From an uncultured Alphaproteobacteria bacterium (lineage in GTDB: Bacteria; Pseudomonadota; Alphaproteobacteria; Methylaequorales; Methylaequoraceae): DNA of 64,000 nucleotides. Positions 18,248 to 27,159 of the stretch are shown piece by piece. Both the position numbers and the translations under genes were made by a program. The DNA lies in assembly GCA_902618535.1 (NCBI GenBank), contig CACNAV010000001.1:99547-163546 (forward strand). The letters run 5' to 3'. The notes below the pieces were generated by a model. That model made no database searches. It was given only the letters and a program-made list of their open reading frames with translations, and was not told where the DNA came from. How positions within the stretch are numbered: the first letter of the stretch is position 1; the number at the start of each line of letters is the position of its first letter.

Positions 18248-19249
18248 ATGAAAATTTTTATAAGCGGTATAGCTGGATTTCTTGGGAGTCACTTAGCAGA
18301 TCAATTTATTAGTGATGGTCATCAAGTTGTAGGATGTGATAGCTTAATTGGTGGTGAACTAGACAATGTTCCTGAAAAGGCAGAATTTTATCAGTACGAT
18401 TGCTGCTTTAGAAACTCAATGCTTAAAATCACTAAAGGATGTGATGTAGTCTATCATGCTGCTGCCACCGCTTATGAGGGGTTGTCAGTATTTTCACCTC
18501 ATTTAATTACTCAGAATATTGTTACTGGTTCAGTTTCTCTTTTTAGTGCTGCAATTGAGAATAAAGTAAAAAGAATAATTTTTTGTTCATCTATGGCACG
18601 TTATGGTACTAATAAAACACCTTTTCTTGAAAGTTACATACCTGTTCCTCAGGATCCTTATGGGATTGCAAAAGTTGCAGCTGAAAAAATTTTAATTAAT
18701 TTATGTAATGTTCATGGTGTGGAATTTGTAATAGCCGTTCCTCATAACATTATAGGACCAAGGCAAAAGTATGATGACCCATATAGAAATGTAGCATCAA
18801 TTATGATTAACCTTATGTTACAGAATCGTCAGCCTATTATTTATGGAGACGGAAAACAAAAAAGATGTTTTTCTTATATTGACGACGATCTCTATTGTCT
18901 TAAAAAAATGGCTACAACCAAGAATGTTGTTGGCGAAATTATCAATATTGGTCCTGATGAGGAGTTCATAACTATAAATGAACTAGCTGAAAAAATTTCT
19001 AATCAACTTAAATTTAATCTTAATCCACATTATGTAAAGGGTAGACCACAAGAAGTTCTTGAAGCAACTTGTTCAGCGGACAAAGCAAGAAAACTTTTAA
19101 GCTACAAAACAAAAACCTCTTTAGACAAAGGCTTATCTCAAATGATCAAATATATTAAAGACAGAGGTACAAAAAAATTCAGGTATCATTTAGATTTAGA
19201 AATCGTTAACTCTCTTACACCAAAAACTTGGAAAGATAAACTTTTTTAA
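18248..19249 (+). CDS. NAD-dependent epimerase/dehydratase (extended SDR)
   Basis: This 333-residue nucleotide-sugar enzyme opens with the Rossmann motif GIAGFLG (residues 7-13) and has the catalytic Ser in CSSMA and YGIAK (YxxxK) at about residue 138. The downstream motifs NIIGPRQ and GDGKQKRCFSYIDD match the UDP-glucose 4-epimerase/dehydratase group. The exact sugar is not readable. ATG 18248 is well supported because the Rossmann strand begins at once, but it is only 6 nt from tRNA-Asn. It is followed, 1 nt away, by a glycosyltransferase. Confidence 0.88.
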   Translation: MKIFISGIAGFLGSHLADQFISDGHQVVGCDSLIGGELDNVPEKAEFYQYDCCFRNSMLKITKGCDVVYHAAATAYEGLSVFSPHLITQNIVTGSVSLFSAAIENKVKRIIFCSSMARYGTNKTPFLESYIPVPQDPYGIAKVAAEKILINLCNVHGVEFVIAVPHNIIGPRQKYDDPYRNVASIMINLMLQNRQPIIYGDGKQKRCFSYIDDDLYCLKKMATTKNVVGEIINIGPDEEFITINELAEKISNQLKFNLNPHYVKGRPQEVLEATCSADKARKLLSYKTKTSLDKGLSQMIKYIKDRGTKKFRYHLDLEIVNSLTPKTWKDKLF

Positions 19250-19250
19250 A

Positions 19251-20177
19251 ATGGTAAAAGTAAGTTTCGTCTGTCCTGTTTTTAACAAACAAAAATACTT
19301 AAAAAATGTAATTAATTCCATTAAAAATCAAAAAGGAGAATTTGATAAAGAGTTTATTTTTATCAATGACGGATCCACGGACCTGTCACTTGAATATTTG
19401 AAAAAATTTACAAAGAAGCTAAAAAAAGTTAAAATAATTGATCAAAGTAATCGTGGGCCAGCTGCAGCAACACAACAAGGAATAGAGTGTTCATCAGGTG
19501 ATTTTTTGAAATTAGTTGGAGGCGACGATATTCTTCACCCTGACTGCACTAGTATTTTACTAAATACAATAATTAAAAATAAATCTGTTGGAGTTTTTAG
19601 TAGATATCAACTGGTAGATGATTTCAACAAAGTTAAATTTAAAAAAAACAAACCTTCTAATTTAAAAAAAATAAACTCTCCTCTGCTCGATACAGTAAAA
19701 TCTTCCTTTTCAGGAACATCACCGAATTTATATTGTAATAAAACTGTTAAAAAATCAGGTGGATGTAATACAAAAATTTTTGTTGAAGATTTTTCATTAG
19801 TACTAGGTATTAGTACTTTCGGAAATTTTTGCTTTATTGATAGTGTTACATCTTTTGGTCCTAAAAATGATAAAAATAGAATCATGGAAGGAAGAAAGAC
19901 ACAACTCATTCACGATTATAATGCAGCATTATTTTATTTTATTTCTAAAAAAAGTAATATTAGTAACGAAATAAAAAAAATTGCATGTAAGAAAGCCCTT
20001 GGAAGAGCAGAAAAATGGGGTAGAAGATTAAAAAAAAAAAACTCATTTAATAGAATGAATTGGCTAAAACTTAGATTATTTTTTGGTTACAACAATTTTA
20101 ACGAGATTATCAGAAGTTCATGTCTATATTTTTACGAAAACCTTGATGAGGAATCTATCAGATATAAAGTCGATTAG
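19251..20177 (+). CDS. Family 2 glycosyltransferase
   Basis: This 308-residue GT-A-fold enzyme begins VSFVCPVFNKQKYL and has FINDGSTD (about residue 38) and a GGDD acidic motif (about 88) in the DxD position, as in GT2 enzymes. No membrane helix is evident, so it probably acts on the cytoplasmic face. It sits 1 nt after the epimerase, which may supply its sugar nucleotide. Its end is 1 nt from the convergent ABC permease stop. Acceptor and product are unknown. Confidence 0.85.
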   Translation: MVKVSFVCPVFNKQKYLKNVINSIKNQKGEFDKEFIFINDGSTDLSLEYLKKFTKKLKKVKIIDQSNRGPAAATQQGIECSSGDFLKLVGGDDILHPDCTSILLNTIIKNKSVGVFSRYQLVDDFNKVKFKKNKPSNLKKINSPLLDTVKSSFSGTSPNLYCNKTVKKSGGCNTKIFVEDFSLVLGISTFGNFCFIDSVTSFGPKNDKNRIMEGRKTQLIHDYNAALFYFISKKSNISNEIKKIACKKALGRAEKWGRRLKKKNSFNRMNWLKLRLFFGYNNFNEIIRSSCLYFYENLDEESIRYKVD

Positions 20178-20178
20178 C

Positions 20179-20970
20179 TTACTCACCTTGATTTATTAAT
20201 AATCCTTTTTTTCTTGATACAGCAATAATTTTTAAAAAGAAAACAACTGATCCCGTTAGGTAAGCTACATTAAGAAGAATTATATTTTTAAGAAGTTCGT
20301 ATCTAATTACACCATTAATTAAAATTTCTCTCATTGATTCAAAAATATGAGCAGGTGGGAAGATTATTGAAATCTTTTGCATTATTGGAGGTAAAGAATC
20401 TAAAGGATAATAAACGCATGAAAATGGCAGTAGAATAAAAATTATTGCCCATGCTAGCTCTTCAAAAGCATGACCATATCGTAAAACTAAAGATGAAACT
20501 AAAAACCCAATAGACCAACCGACAATAATTAAGTTAAAAAAGAAAAAAATTAAAAAAAACCCAAGCTCAAATAAATGAAAATCAAAAAAATAATTAGCGA
20601 TAAATATTGCGGGAGTAAGGCCTATAATTGTTCTAATTAGGCTTATAAAAATTAAACTAATTACTAGCTCAAATTCTCTAATAGGTGAGATAAAAAGATT
20701 AGTCAAATTTCTAGACCATATCTCTTCAAGAAATGACATAGTGAGACCTAACTGTCCTCTAAATAAAATATCCCATAGTATCACTGCTGATAAAATTATA
20801 TTTAATATTCCCAACCCGCTATAGGAATTATTTGAAATTAAAAAGTTTGTAAAAAAACCCCAAAATAAAATTTGAACGGAGGGCCAGTAAAAAATACTAA
20901 TTAATCTGGGAACTGAGCCAAATGAAATATTTTTATACCTTATTAATAGTGCAATGATTCTAGAAAACAT
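20179..20970 (-). CDS. ABC-2 type exporter permease
   Basis: This 263-residue integral membrane protein has about six hydrophobic segments and the ABC-2 pattern FSCVYYPLDSLPPIMQKISIIF-like region near residue 180 (YPLDSLP before a helix). It starts directly after the ATPase stop, so the two make one exporter. Glycan or lipid export is a guess from the neighbouring glycosyltransferase; similar ABC-2 pairs also move drugs. Confidence 0.83.
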   Translation of the reverse strand: MFSRIIALLIRYKNISFGSVPRLISIFYWPSVQILFWGFFTNFLISNNSYSGLGILNIILSAVILWDILFRGQLGLTMSFLEEIWSRNLTNLFISPIREFELVISLIFISLIRTIIGLTPAIFIANYFFDFHLFELGFFLIFFFFNLIIVGWSIGFLVSSLVLRYGHAFEELAWAIIFILLPFSCVYYPLDSLPPIMQKISIIFPPAHIFESMREILINGVIRYELLKNIILLNVAYLTGSVVFFLKIIAVSRKKGLLINQGE

Positions 20971-21690
20971 TTATCCCTCACTTAAAAATAGTTCAATTAA
21001 AGTTTTATAATTATAATTTTTTAAAATTTGTTTTATATTTCCTTCAGAAACAATTTCTCCGGACTTAAGAAGTATTATATTAGAACACATTGCTTGTACC
21101 TCATCTAAATTATGAGACGTTATCAAAATAGATGAACTATTTTTTTTTTGATATTCTAACAAATAATTTCTTATAAATATCGATGTTTCAGGGTCTAAAG
21201 ATGCAGTGGGTTCATCTAATAGTAATAATTTTGGTTTATTAAGTAATGCTTTACATAAGTTGATTTTAGTTTTTTGTCCAGCAGATAATGAACCATAATT
21301 TTTTTTTACTAAATTTCTAATTTTTAAATCATCTACAAGATTTTCAATAACTGTATTAAAGTTTTTTACACCATATAATCTTGAATAAAATGAAAGGTTT
21401 TGTTCAACGGTCATTTTTTTTGGAAGATCAACATAAGGGCTTTGAAAGTTAATTTCACTTAAAATTTCTTTCTTATTCAATTTCAAATTTTTTCCTAAAA
21501 TAAAAATGTCTCCTTTTGTAGGAGTTATTAAACCTAAAAGCATTCCTAAAAGTGTGGTTTTGCCAGCTCCATTTTTTCCTAGAATACCAACAATTGAGTT
21601 TTTTTTTACATTGAAAGATATGTTTTTGATAACTGATTGCTCATCAAAATTTTTAACAAGGTTTACAACATTAATAAGGTTATTATTCAC
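20971..21690 (-). CDS. ABC transporter ATP-binding protein
   Basis: This 239-residue nucleotide-binding subunit shows Walker A GKNGAGKTT (about residue 38), the Q-loop at NFQSPY, the signature YGSLSAGQKTK (about 133), Walker B LLLLDEP (about 155) and the switch His in ITSHNLDE. It is a DrrA/NodI-type ABC-2 ATPase and abuts its permease. Transcription probably starts in the 131-nt gap shared with the divergent cysK operon. Confidence 0.93.
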   Translation of the reverse strand: MNNNLINVVNLVKNFDEQSVIKNISFNVKKNSIVGILGKNGAGKTTLLGMLLGLITPTKGDIFILGKNLKLNKKEILSEINFQSPYVDLPKKMTVEQNLSFYSRLYGVKNFNTVIENLVDDLKIRNLVKKNYGSLSAGQKTKINLCKALLNKPKLLLLDEPTASLDPETSIFIRNYLLEYQKKNSSSILITSHNLDEVQAMCSNIILLKSGEIVSEGNIKQILKNYNYKTLIELFLSEG

Positions 21691-21821
21691 AGCAAATTAA
21701 CTAAATGATTAAAGATATATTTTTTTCAAAAATAAATACTAATATATCATTATTAATTTATAGGATTACAATAAAGGTTTAATTTTTTTTGTTAATCTAA
21801 TGAATTTCTTAAATTAAAAAA

Positions 21822-22820
21822 ATGTCAAAAAAAACTAAAAATAATTTCTCTGAAACTATAGGCAACACTCCCCTCATTAAATTAAAATTAGCATCAGAAA
21901 TCTCTGGTTGTAATATTTATGGTAAATGTGAATTCCTAAATCCAGGTGGTTCTGTTAAAGATAGACCAGCAAAACAGATAATTATTGATGCAATTCAAGC
22001 AAAAAAAATAAAAAAAGGAGCCACAATTGTTGAAGGTACTGCAGGAAATACTGGAATAGGTTTGAGTCTCGTAGGAAATTCATTGGGTATGAAATCAATA
22101 ATCGTAATGCCTAAAACTCAAAGTAATGAAAAAAAAAAAATGCTTAGGCTTTGTGGCGCTGAACTTCATTTAGTTGAGGCTCTTCCATACAAAAACCCTG
22201 GTAATTATATTCGATACTCAGAAACTTTATCAAAAAACATAAAAAATCCCAATGGTGTTTTATGGGCCAACCAGTTTGATAACCTATCTAATAAAAAATC
22301 TCATTATCTTACTACAGGACCAGAAATTTGGTCACAATTAAATGGCAAGGTTGATGCATTCATATGTTCGATTGGTACAGGAGGGACTCTGGCAGGAATG
22401 AGTGAGTATTTAAAAGAAATGAATAAAAAAATAATTATTGGGCTAGCTGATCCTTTTGGATCTGCAATGTTTAATTTTTTTAAAAATGGAAAATTAGAAT
22501 CTAATGGCACATCAATAACAGAGGGAATTGGTCAAGGTAGGATAACCAAAAATTTAGAGAATATAGTAATTGACGACTTTTTTCAAATTTCTGACAGCGA
22601 GGCTCTTAATTTAGTGTTTCAAATGATTAGAGATGAAGGACTAATTCTCGGTGGATCATCTGGTATTAATATAATGGGAGCAATCAAATTAGGAAAAAAA
22701 ATGGGTAGAAATAAGAATATAGTAACAATTCTGTGTGACTATGGAACTAAATATGAAAGTAAAATATTTAATAAAGTTTTTCTAAAAAAAGCAAATCTTC
22801 CAATACCTGAATGGCTATGA
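21822..22820 (+). CDS. cysK: Cysteine synthase (CysK-type, PLP fold type II)
   Basis: This enzyme makes cysteine from O-acetylserine and sulfide. It is 332 aa. The start SETIGNTPL and the PLP-lysine motif NPGGSVKDRPA (about residue 43) are clear. EGTAGNTGIGL binds substrate, and the phosphate loop reads SIGTGGTLAG. GGSSGIN near residue 275 completes the fold. It leads an operon of sulfur genes and overlaps the sulfurtransferase by 10 nt. Cystathionine beta-synthase belongs to the same fold family and is the main alternative. Confidence 0.87.
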   Translation: MSKKTKNNFSETIGNTPLIKLKLASEISGCNIYGKCEFLNPGGSVKDRPAKQIIIDAIQAKKIKKGATIVEGTAGNTGIGLSLVGNSLGMKSIIVMPKTQSNEKKKMLRLCGAELHLVEALPYKNPGNYIRYSETLSKNIKNPNGVLWANQFDNLSNKKSHYLTTGPEIWSQLNGKVDAFICSIGTGGTLAGMSEYLKEMNKKIIIGLADPFGSAMFNFFKNGKLESNGTSITEGIGQGRITKNLENIVIDDFFQISDSEALNLVFQMIRDEGLILGGSSGINIMGAIKLGKKMGRNKNIVTILCDYGTKYESKIFNKVFLKKANLPIPEWL

Positions 22821-23644
22821 ATGAATTTAATAAATATATTATTAGTCCATTCAAATTAAATCGAATCATTAATAGTAAACAATTAAAAATAATTGATTGT
22901 AGATGGTACATTAATGATAAAAAAAAAGGAAATGAGGAATATGAGAAAAAACATATACCTGGTGCAATTTTTTTTGATTTAGAAAAAATTTCAAACTTGA
23001 AAAATCCAATCCCCCATATGCTTCCAAAAAAAGAAAAATTTATTAGTTTTTTAAAGAATAATGGAATAACTCCAGATAATGATATTGTCATATATGATCA
23101 AATAGGATTTTTTTGTTCATCGAGGGTATGGTTTACATTTTCTTATTATAGTTTTAAAAGCATAAAAATTCTTAATGGAGGAATAAAATATTGGGAAGAA
23201 AATAATTTTATACTTAGCAAACAAAAAAAAACCTCTCAAAAAAAACAAAAAATAGAACTGATAGAAAAAAAAATGATGGTGGTTAACCAAAGATATGTTA
23301 AGAAAAAAATCAATGATAAAAAAACTTTAATAATTGATGCAAGACCAAAAAAAAGATTTCTTGGTTTAGAGGAAGAACCAAGAAAAAATTTAAAAAGAGG
23401 GAATATCCCTGGAAGTATTAATATTCCATTTACTACTTTAGTTGATAAAAAAGGTCGATTTTTAAGTAAATCTGTTCTAAAAAAAAAGTTTGGACGGCAT
23501 GTTAATTTTTCATTGATAAAAGAAATTATCTGTACATGTGGATCCGGCGTAACTGCATGTAACATAATATTTGGACTAAATTTACTTGGTATTCAAAATC
23601 TAAAATTATATGATGGATCCTGGGCACAATGGGGAAAAAAATAA
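22811..23644 (+). CDS. sseA: 3-Mercaptopyruvate sulfurtransferase (two rhodanese domains)
   Basis: This 277-residue enzyme transfers sulfur from 3-mercaptopyruvate or thiosulfate to thiol acceptors. Domain 1 (about residues 15-125) lacks the catalytic Cys. Domain 2 has the active-site loop CGSGVTAC (about residue 240), the CGxGVTA form usual for mercaptopyruvate rather than thiosulfate sulfurtransferases. It overlaps cysK by 10 nt and metC by 16 nt. ATG 22817 is an alternative start two codons in. Confidence 0.88.
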   Translation: MAMNEFNKYIISPFKLNRIINSKQLKIIDCRWYINDKKKGNEEYEKKHIPGAIFFDLEKISNLKNPIPHMLPKKEKFISFLKNNGITPDNDIVIYDQIGFFCSSRVWFTFSYYSFKSIKILNGGIKYWEENNFILSKQKKTSQKKQKIELIEKKMMVVNQRYVKKKINDKKTLIIDARPKKRFLGLEEEPRKNLKRGNIPGSINIPFTTLVDKKGRFLSKSVLKKKFGRHVNFSLIKEIICTCGSGVTACNIIFGLNLLGIQNLKLYDGSWAQWGKK

Positions 23645-24786
23645 GAACAGAAACAATTCATTATGGTGTTGATCCAGATGTTCACTATGGTTCAATTAAT
23701 GACCCAATATACAAAAACTCAACACTTGTTTTTCAAAATTATAAATCATTTTTGGAAGCAAAAAAGGACAGATTTAATGTTCCTTATTATGGAAGAATTA
23801 GTACATATACCACAAGAAGGTTCGAACAGCTTGGCTCAAAACTTTATAACGCAAAAAAGTCAGTAGTAACCAGCTCTGGACTTTCAGCCATAACCATAAC
23901 ATTACTAGCTTTATTAAAAAAAGACGATGAAATTTTAATTTCTGAAAACTGCTATGAACCTGTTTACAATTTCGCAACATACGAATTAAAAAAATTTGGT
24001 ATTAAATCACATTTTTTTTCAAACAATAAAAAAAATATTGATAAAATAATCAATAATAAAACAAAGATTCTTTACATTGAGTCTCCTGGCTCACTAAACT
24101 ATGAAGTATCTGATATTAAAGAAATATTAAAACTCTGTAAAAAAAAAAAAATTATTACTATTATGGATAATACATGGTCTACGTTTTTAGGATGCAACCC
24201 ATTAGAAATTGGAGTTGAGATAGTAATTGAGTCGTTAACAAAATATTTCTCGGGTCATTCAGATAATTTTTTAGGTCTGGTAGTCTTAAATTCTAATGAA
24301 CTTGCAAGAAAAATTAAAACTACATCTGTAAGACTGGGAGATTATGTTTCTCCAGAAAGCTGCTTCCATGCAACCAAGGGGTTAAAAACATTAAAGTTAA
24401 GGATTGAAAAACATATTGAGAGTGCTGATAAAATTTTCAACTATTTGAAATCAAAAAAGATTGTAAAAAAAATTCTCTACCTTCCAGATCAAAAGAATAA
24501 GTTCCATGAATTATGGAAAAAATATCATAAGCAAAGCAATGGTTTAATTACTTTTTCAATTCACAAGAAAAAAAATATTGAACTATTTATTGATAAATTA
24601 AAACTTTTTAAGATTGGATTTAGTTGGGGAGGATATGAAAGTCTTATAATTCCAATAAGCAATCTAAAACCAACAAAAAAATTGTCGAAAAAAAGTGAAT
24701 ATTGGTTTAGAATTCATGTTGGATTGGAATCCTGTAGTGATTTAATCAATGATTTAGAGAAAGCTTTCAAAAATTATGAAAAATAG
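23629..24786 (+). CDS. metC: Cystathionine beta-lyase (Cys/Met metabolism PLP enzyme)
   Basis: This 385-residue PLP enzyme cleaves cystathionine to homocysteine, pyruvate and ammonia. The N-terminus TETIHYGVDPD, the PLP-stacking YGR/TTRRFEQL region, the Asp in IMDNTW (about 177) and the Schiff-base Lys in SLTKYFSGHSD (about 204) are all visible. MetC is preferred over MetB/MetZ because of the GHSDN lysine loop. It sits between the sulfurtransferase and the NDUFS4-like gene with short overlaps on both sides. Confidence 0.88.
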   Translation: MGKKIRTETIHYGVDPDVHYGSINDPIYKNSTLVFQNYKSFLEAKKDRFNVPYYGRISTYTTRRFEQLGSKLYNAKKSVVTSSGLSAITITLLALLKKDDEILISENCYEPVYNFATYELKKFGIKSHFFSNNKKNIDKIINNKTKILYIESPGSLNYEVSDIKEILKLCKKKKIITIMDNTWSTFLGCNPLEIGVEIVIESLTKYFSGHSDNFLGLVVLNSNELARKIKTTSVRLGDYVSPESCFHATKGLKTLKLRIEKHIESADKIFNYLKSKKIVKKILYLPDQKNKFHELWKKYHKQSNGLITFSIHKKKNIELFIDKLKLFKIGFSWGGYESLIIPISNLKPTKKLSKKSEYWFRIHVGLESCSDLINDLEKAFKNYEK

Positions 24787-25069
24787 TTTTATTATATTTA
24801 AACCAGCAAAATCATCTATGCAGTCTGGTCTTCTTAATACAAAAAAATGGTGCTTTACCAATTTAAGCATTAACGAGTCTTATAAAAGTCCAAAATTTGG
24901 ATGGGATGGAAGTACTAATCCAGAAAAAAAGATTGAGTTATTTTTTGAAACACTTGATGAAGCAAAAAGGTTTGCTCAATTAAATAATTATAATTATAAA
25001 GTTATAGAACCGTTAAAAAGAAAAATTATTAAAAAATCATATGCTCAAAACTTTATAAAAAAAAGTTAG
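24776..25069 (+). CDS. NADH dehydrogenase NDUFS4-like accessory subunit (ETC complex I region)
   Basis: This 97-residue soluble protein carries the pattern KPAKSSMQSGLLNTKKW at its start and a FGWDGSTNP motif (about residue 42), as in mitochondrial NDUFS4 and alphaproteobacterial complex I accessory subunits. The family is largely limited to mitochondria and Alphaproteobacteria, which supports the taxonomy. It overlaps metC by 11 nt; no nuo genes are present here, so it is detached from the main complex I operon. Confidence 0.85.
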   Translation: MKNSFIIFKPAKSSMQSGLLNTKKWCFTNLSINESYKSPKFGWDGSTNPEKKIELFFETLDEAKRFAQLNNYNYKVIEPLKRKIIKKSYAQNFIKKS

Positions 25070-25070
25070 A

Positions 25071-25574
25071 ATGAATAAAGAATGGAAAAACTTTTGCCCG
25101 CTTTGGCTTTACAAAATTGTAATTTCAATAACAGTATACGATTACGTTGTTAGAGATATTGGAATTTTTGTTACACAAAAAAAATACACGAACTTCTTTG
25201 CAGAAATGTACGACGACTTAAATCAGGAATCAATTGAACTAGGTGTAAATCTTTTCTTACAATTTTTAGGTGAATTAAAAAGTAAAGACCCATTTATGTT
25301 TTTAAACCATTACATGTATCACATAATTACTGATATAAACCCTAATGAAAAAGGTATTTTTAAAAAGGATGCCTATAAAGCAAAATCTCGTGTGGAAATT
25401 GATCCTGAAAAAGCTTTAAAAGATTTCAAAGTCTTTACATTTTCATGTAGATCCGGATTGACCAATAAAGCACCTGTAGGCTGGGATATAACCAACGAAT
25501 CAGAGTTAGGCCTTTTAAATGATGTTATAAATAAAAACTTTTCAATAGATGATATGATTGATAGTGTTTCCTAA
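25071..25574 (+). CDS. Conserved-looking hypothetical protein
   Basis: I do not recognise this 167-residue protein. It has no signal peptide. An aromatic-rich N-terminal half (about residues 5-90) looks helical, with a YMYHIITD segment at about 82. The C-terminal half contains a Cys in FTFSCRSG (about 125) and an acidic end. It sits 1 nt after the NDUFS4-like gene and 1 nt before a methyltransferase. The tight spacing argues that it is real and co-expressed. Confidence 0.6.
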   Translation: MNKEWKNFCPLWLYKIVISITVYDYVVRDIGIFVTQKKYTNFFAEMYDDLNQESIELGVNLFLQFLGELKSKDPFMFLNHYMYHIITDINPNEKGIFKKDAYKAKSRVEIDPEKALKDFKVFTFSCRSGLTNKAPVGWDITNESELGLLNDVINKNFSIDDMIDSVS

Positions 25575-25575
25575 T

Positions 25576-26373
25576 ATGACAAATTTGATTAAAATTTTAA
25601 TTTTTTTTGTAACCTTATCTTTTATTAACGAAGTTTATACGAAAGACTTTCTTAAAGAAGCTATTTCTAATGAAAATAGAAAAGTAGAAAATGTAAAAAG
25701 AGATAAATACAGAAATCCCTATAAAACCCTCAACTTCTTTGGAATTAGTAAAGAAATGAAAATACTTGAAATAACTCCAGGGCGTGGCTGGTATACTGAA
25801 ATACTTTCTAAATATATGAAAAATTCGAATAATTTTTATATAGCTAAATATGACCCACCTCAATTCGCTGTTGAGATTTTAAACAAAATACAAGATGAAT
25901 TTGAAAAATATTTTTTAAACAATGAAGATCGTTTTGGAAAAGTTAAATATGTATCAATTAATAAAGATTTTAATATTTTAAGTGAAAAAAATAAGTTTGA
26001 TATGGTTCTTACATTTAGAAACTCTCATAATTGGTTAAAAAATAAAAAAGCTGAAAAAATGTATAATTCAATTTTCAAGATAATGAAAAAAGGAGGTGTT
26101 CTAGGAATTGTTCAACATAGGGCCAATGAATCATCAACATTTAATTATAAAGCCGGGTATGTAAAAGAATCTTTCTTGATTAAACTTGTTGAAAAACAAG
26201 GTTTCAAACTTATCGACAAATCAGAAGTTAATTCAAACCCAAAAGATTTAAAGAATTATGAAAAAGGTGTTTGGACTCTTCCTCCATCATTAAGACTTGG
26301 TGAAAAAGATCAATCAAAGTATCTTAAGATTGGTGAGAGTGACAGAATGACTCTCAAATTTATTAAACCATAA
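25576..26373 (+). CDS. Exported class I SAM-dependent methyltransferase-like protein
   Basis: This protein of 265 residues begins with a hydrophobic signal-like segment (about residues 1-20), followed by a methyltransferase fold. Motif I reads LEITPGRGWYTE (about residue 65) and a post-motif FDMVLTFRNSHNWL stands at about 145. It resembles COG4798 predicted methyltransferases, which also carry signal peptides. ATG 25576 is chosen over an in-frame TTG at 25558 because it gives a proper signal peptide and a 1-nt spacing. Function outside the cytoplasm, where SAM is scarce, is unexplained. Confidence 0.75.
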   Translation: MTNLIKILIFFVTLSFINEVYTKDFLKEAISNENRKVENVKRDKYRNPYKTLNFFGISKEMKILEITPGRGWYTEILSKYMKNSNNFYIAKYDPPQFAVEILNKIQDEFEKYFLNNEDRFGKVKYVSINKDFNILSEKNKFDMVLTFRNSHNWLKNKKAEKMYNSIFKIMKKGGVLGIVQHRANESSTFNYKAGYVKESFLIKLVEKQGFKLIDKSEVNSNPKDLKNYEKGVWTLPPSLRLGEKDQSKYLKIGESDRMTLKFIKP

Positions 26374-27159
26374 ATGATTCATTTTATTGTTGCAACTTCT
26401 TCCGAAAGCAAACTGATTATAAAAAAACTAAAGTTAAAAAAAATAAAACCTTCTTCAGGCTTCGACTTTTTTTATAATGATAATTTTTCAATCACAATTA
26501 CTGGTTTAGGAAAAATTAATTCTGCATTAGGTGTAGCTCATACATTTTTTAAATTTAAGGGTTTATCTAATAATATATGGATAAATATTGGACTAGCAGG
26601 TCACGAAAAAGAAAAAATCGGCACGTTAGTATTAGTAGATAAAATTTATGATTATGAAACCCAAAGATCCATATATCCTTTTTTTATAAAAAATTATAAA
26701 ATCAAAAAGTTAAACTGTACATGTTATTCAAAACCAAACTTTAACTATACTAATTCTTTATCAGACATGGAGTCTAGCGGATTTTTTTTTAGTGCAAATA
26801 AGTATTCAACTAAAGAAATAATTCATTCACTTAAAATAGTTTCAGACAACAAATTTGAAAAAATTGATTTTAACGATACAAAAAGTATAGAGAGAATTTT
26901 TGAAAAAAATTTTGATCAAATTCTTTATTTTGTAAATGATATTGAAGATTTATGGGAAAGAAAATTTCAAAAACAAAATAAGATTAAAATTAAAATTGAA
27001 AAAGAAATTGAAAACTTAAAATATTCTTTTTCAGAGGGAATGCAATTAAGAAATCTTTTGAAGATTTATTATAATAGTAATTATCCAAAAAAAATAATTG
27101 AACAAAATAAAAGCACCAAAGATAATATTTATAAAATTAAAAAAATATTAAAGTTATGA
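26374..27159 (+). CDS. Nucleoside-phosphorylase-superfamily protein
   Basis: This 261-residue protein has the phosphorylase/MTA-SAH-nucleosidase fold pattern: a first strand IVATSSESK, a GLGKINSALG loop (about 48), NIGLAGH (about 72), DMESSGFF (about 129), which aligns with the substrate-binding DMES motif, and VSDNKF (about 155), which carries the likely catalytic Asp. The C-terminal 80 residues are Lys/Glu-rich and helical. It overlaps the SPL-like gene by 4 nt, so the two probably act together. The substrate is unknown. Confidence 0.75.
   Translation: MIHFIVATSSESKLIIKKLKLKKIKPSSGFDFFYNDNFSITITGLGKINSALGVAHTFFKFKGLSNNIWINIGLAGHEKEKIGTLVLVDKIYDYETQRSIYPFFIKNYKIKKLNCTCYSKPNFNYTNSLSDMESSGFFFSANKYSTKEIIHSLKIVSDNKFEKIDFNDTKSIERIFEKNFDQILYFVNDIEDLWERKFQKQNKIKIKIEKEIENLKYSFSEGMQLRNLLKIYYNSNYPKKIIEQNKSTKDNIYKIKKILKL

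Noticed and set aside
18124..18312. A 62-residue open frame spanning tRNA-Asn
   Set aside because: It reads through the tRNA and the start of the epimerase in another frame, so it is not a gene.
20179..21690. The ABC-2 pair as a PQQ-associated alcohol transporter
   Set aside because: Such pairs exist in PQQ clusters, but here the neighbours are a glycosyltransferase and a cysteine operon, and no motif ties it to PQQ.
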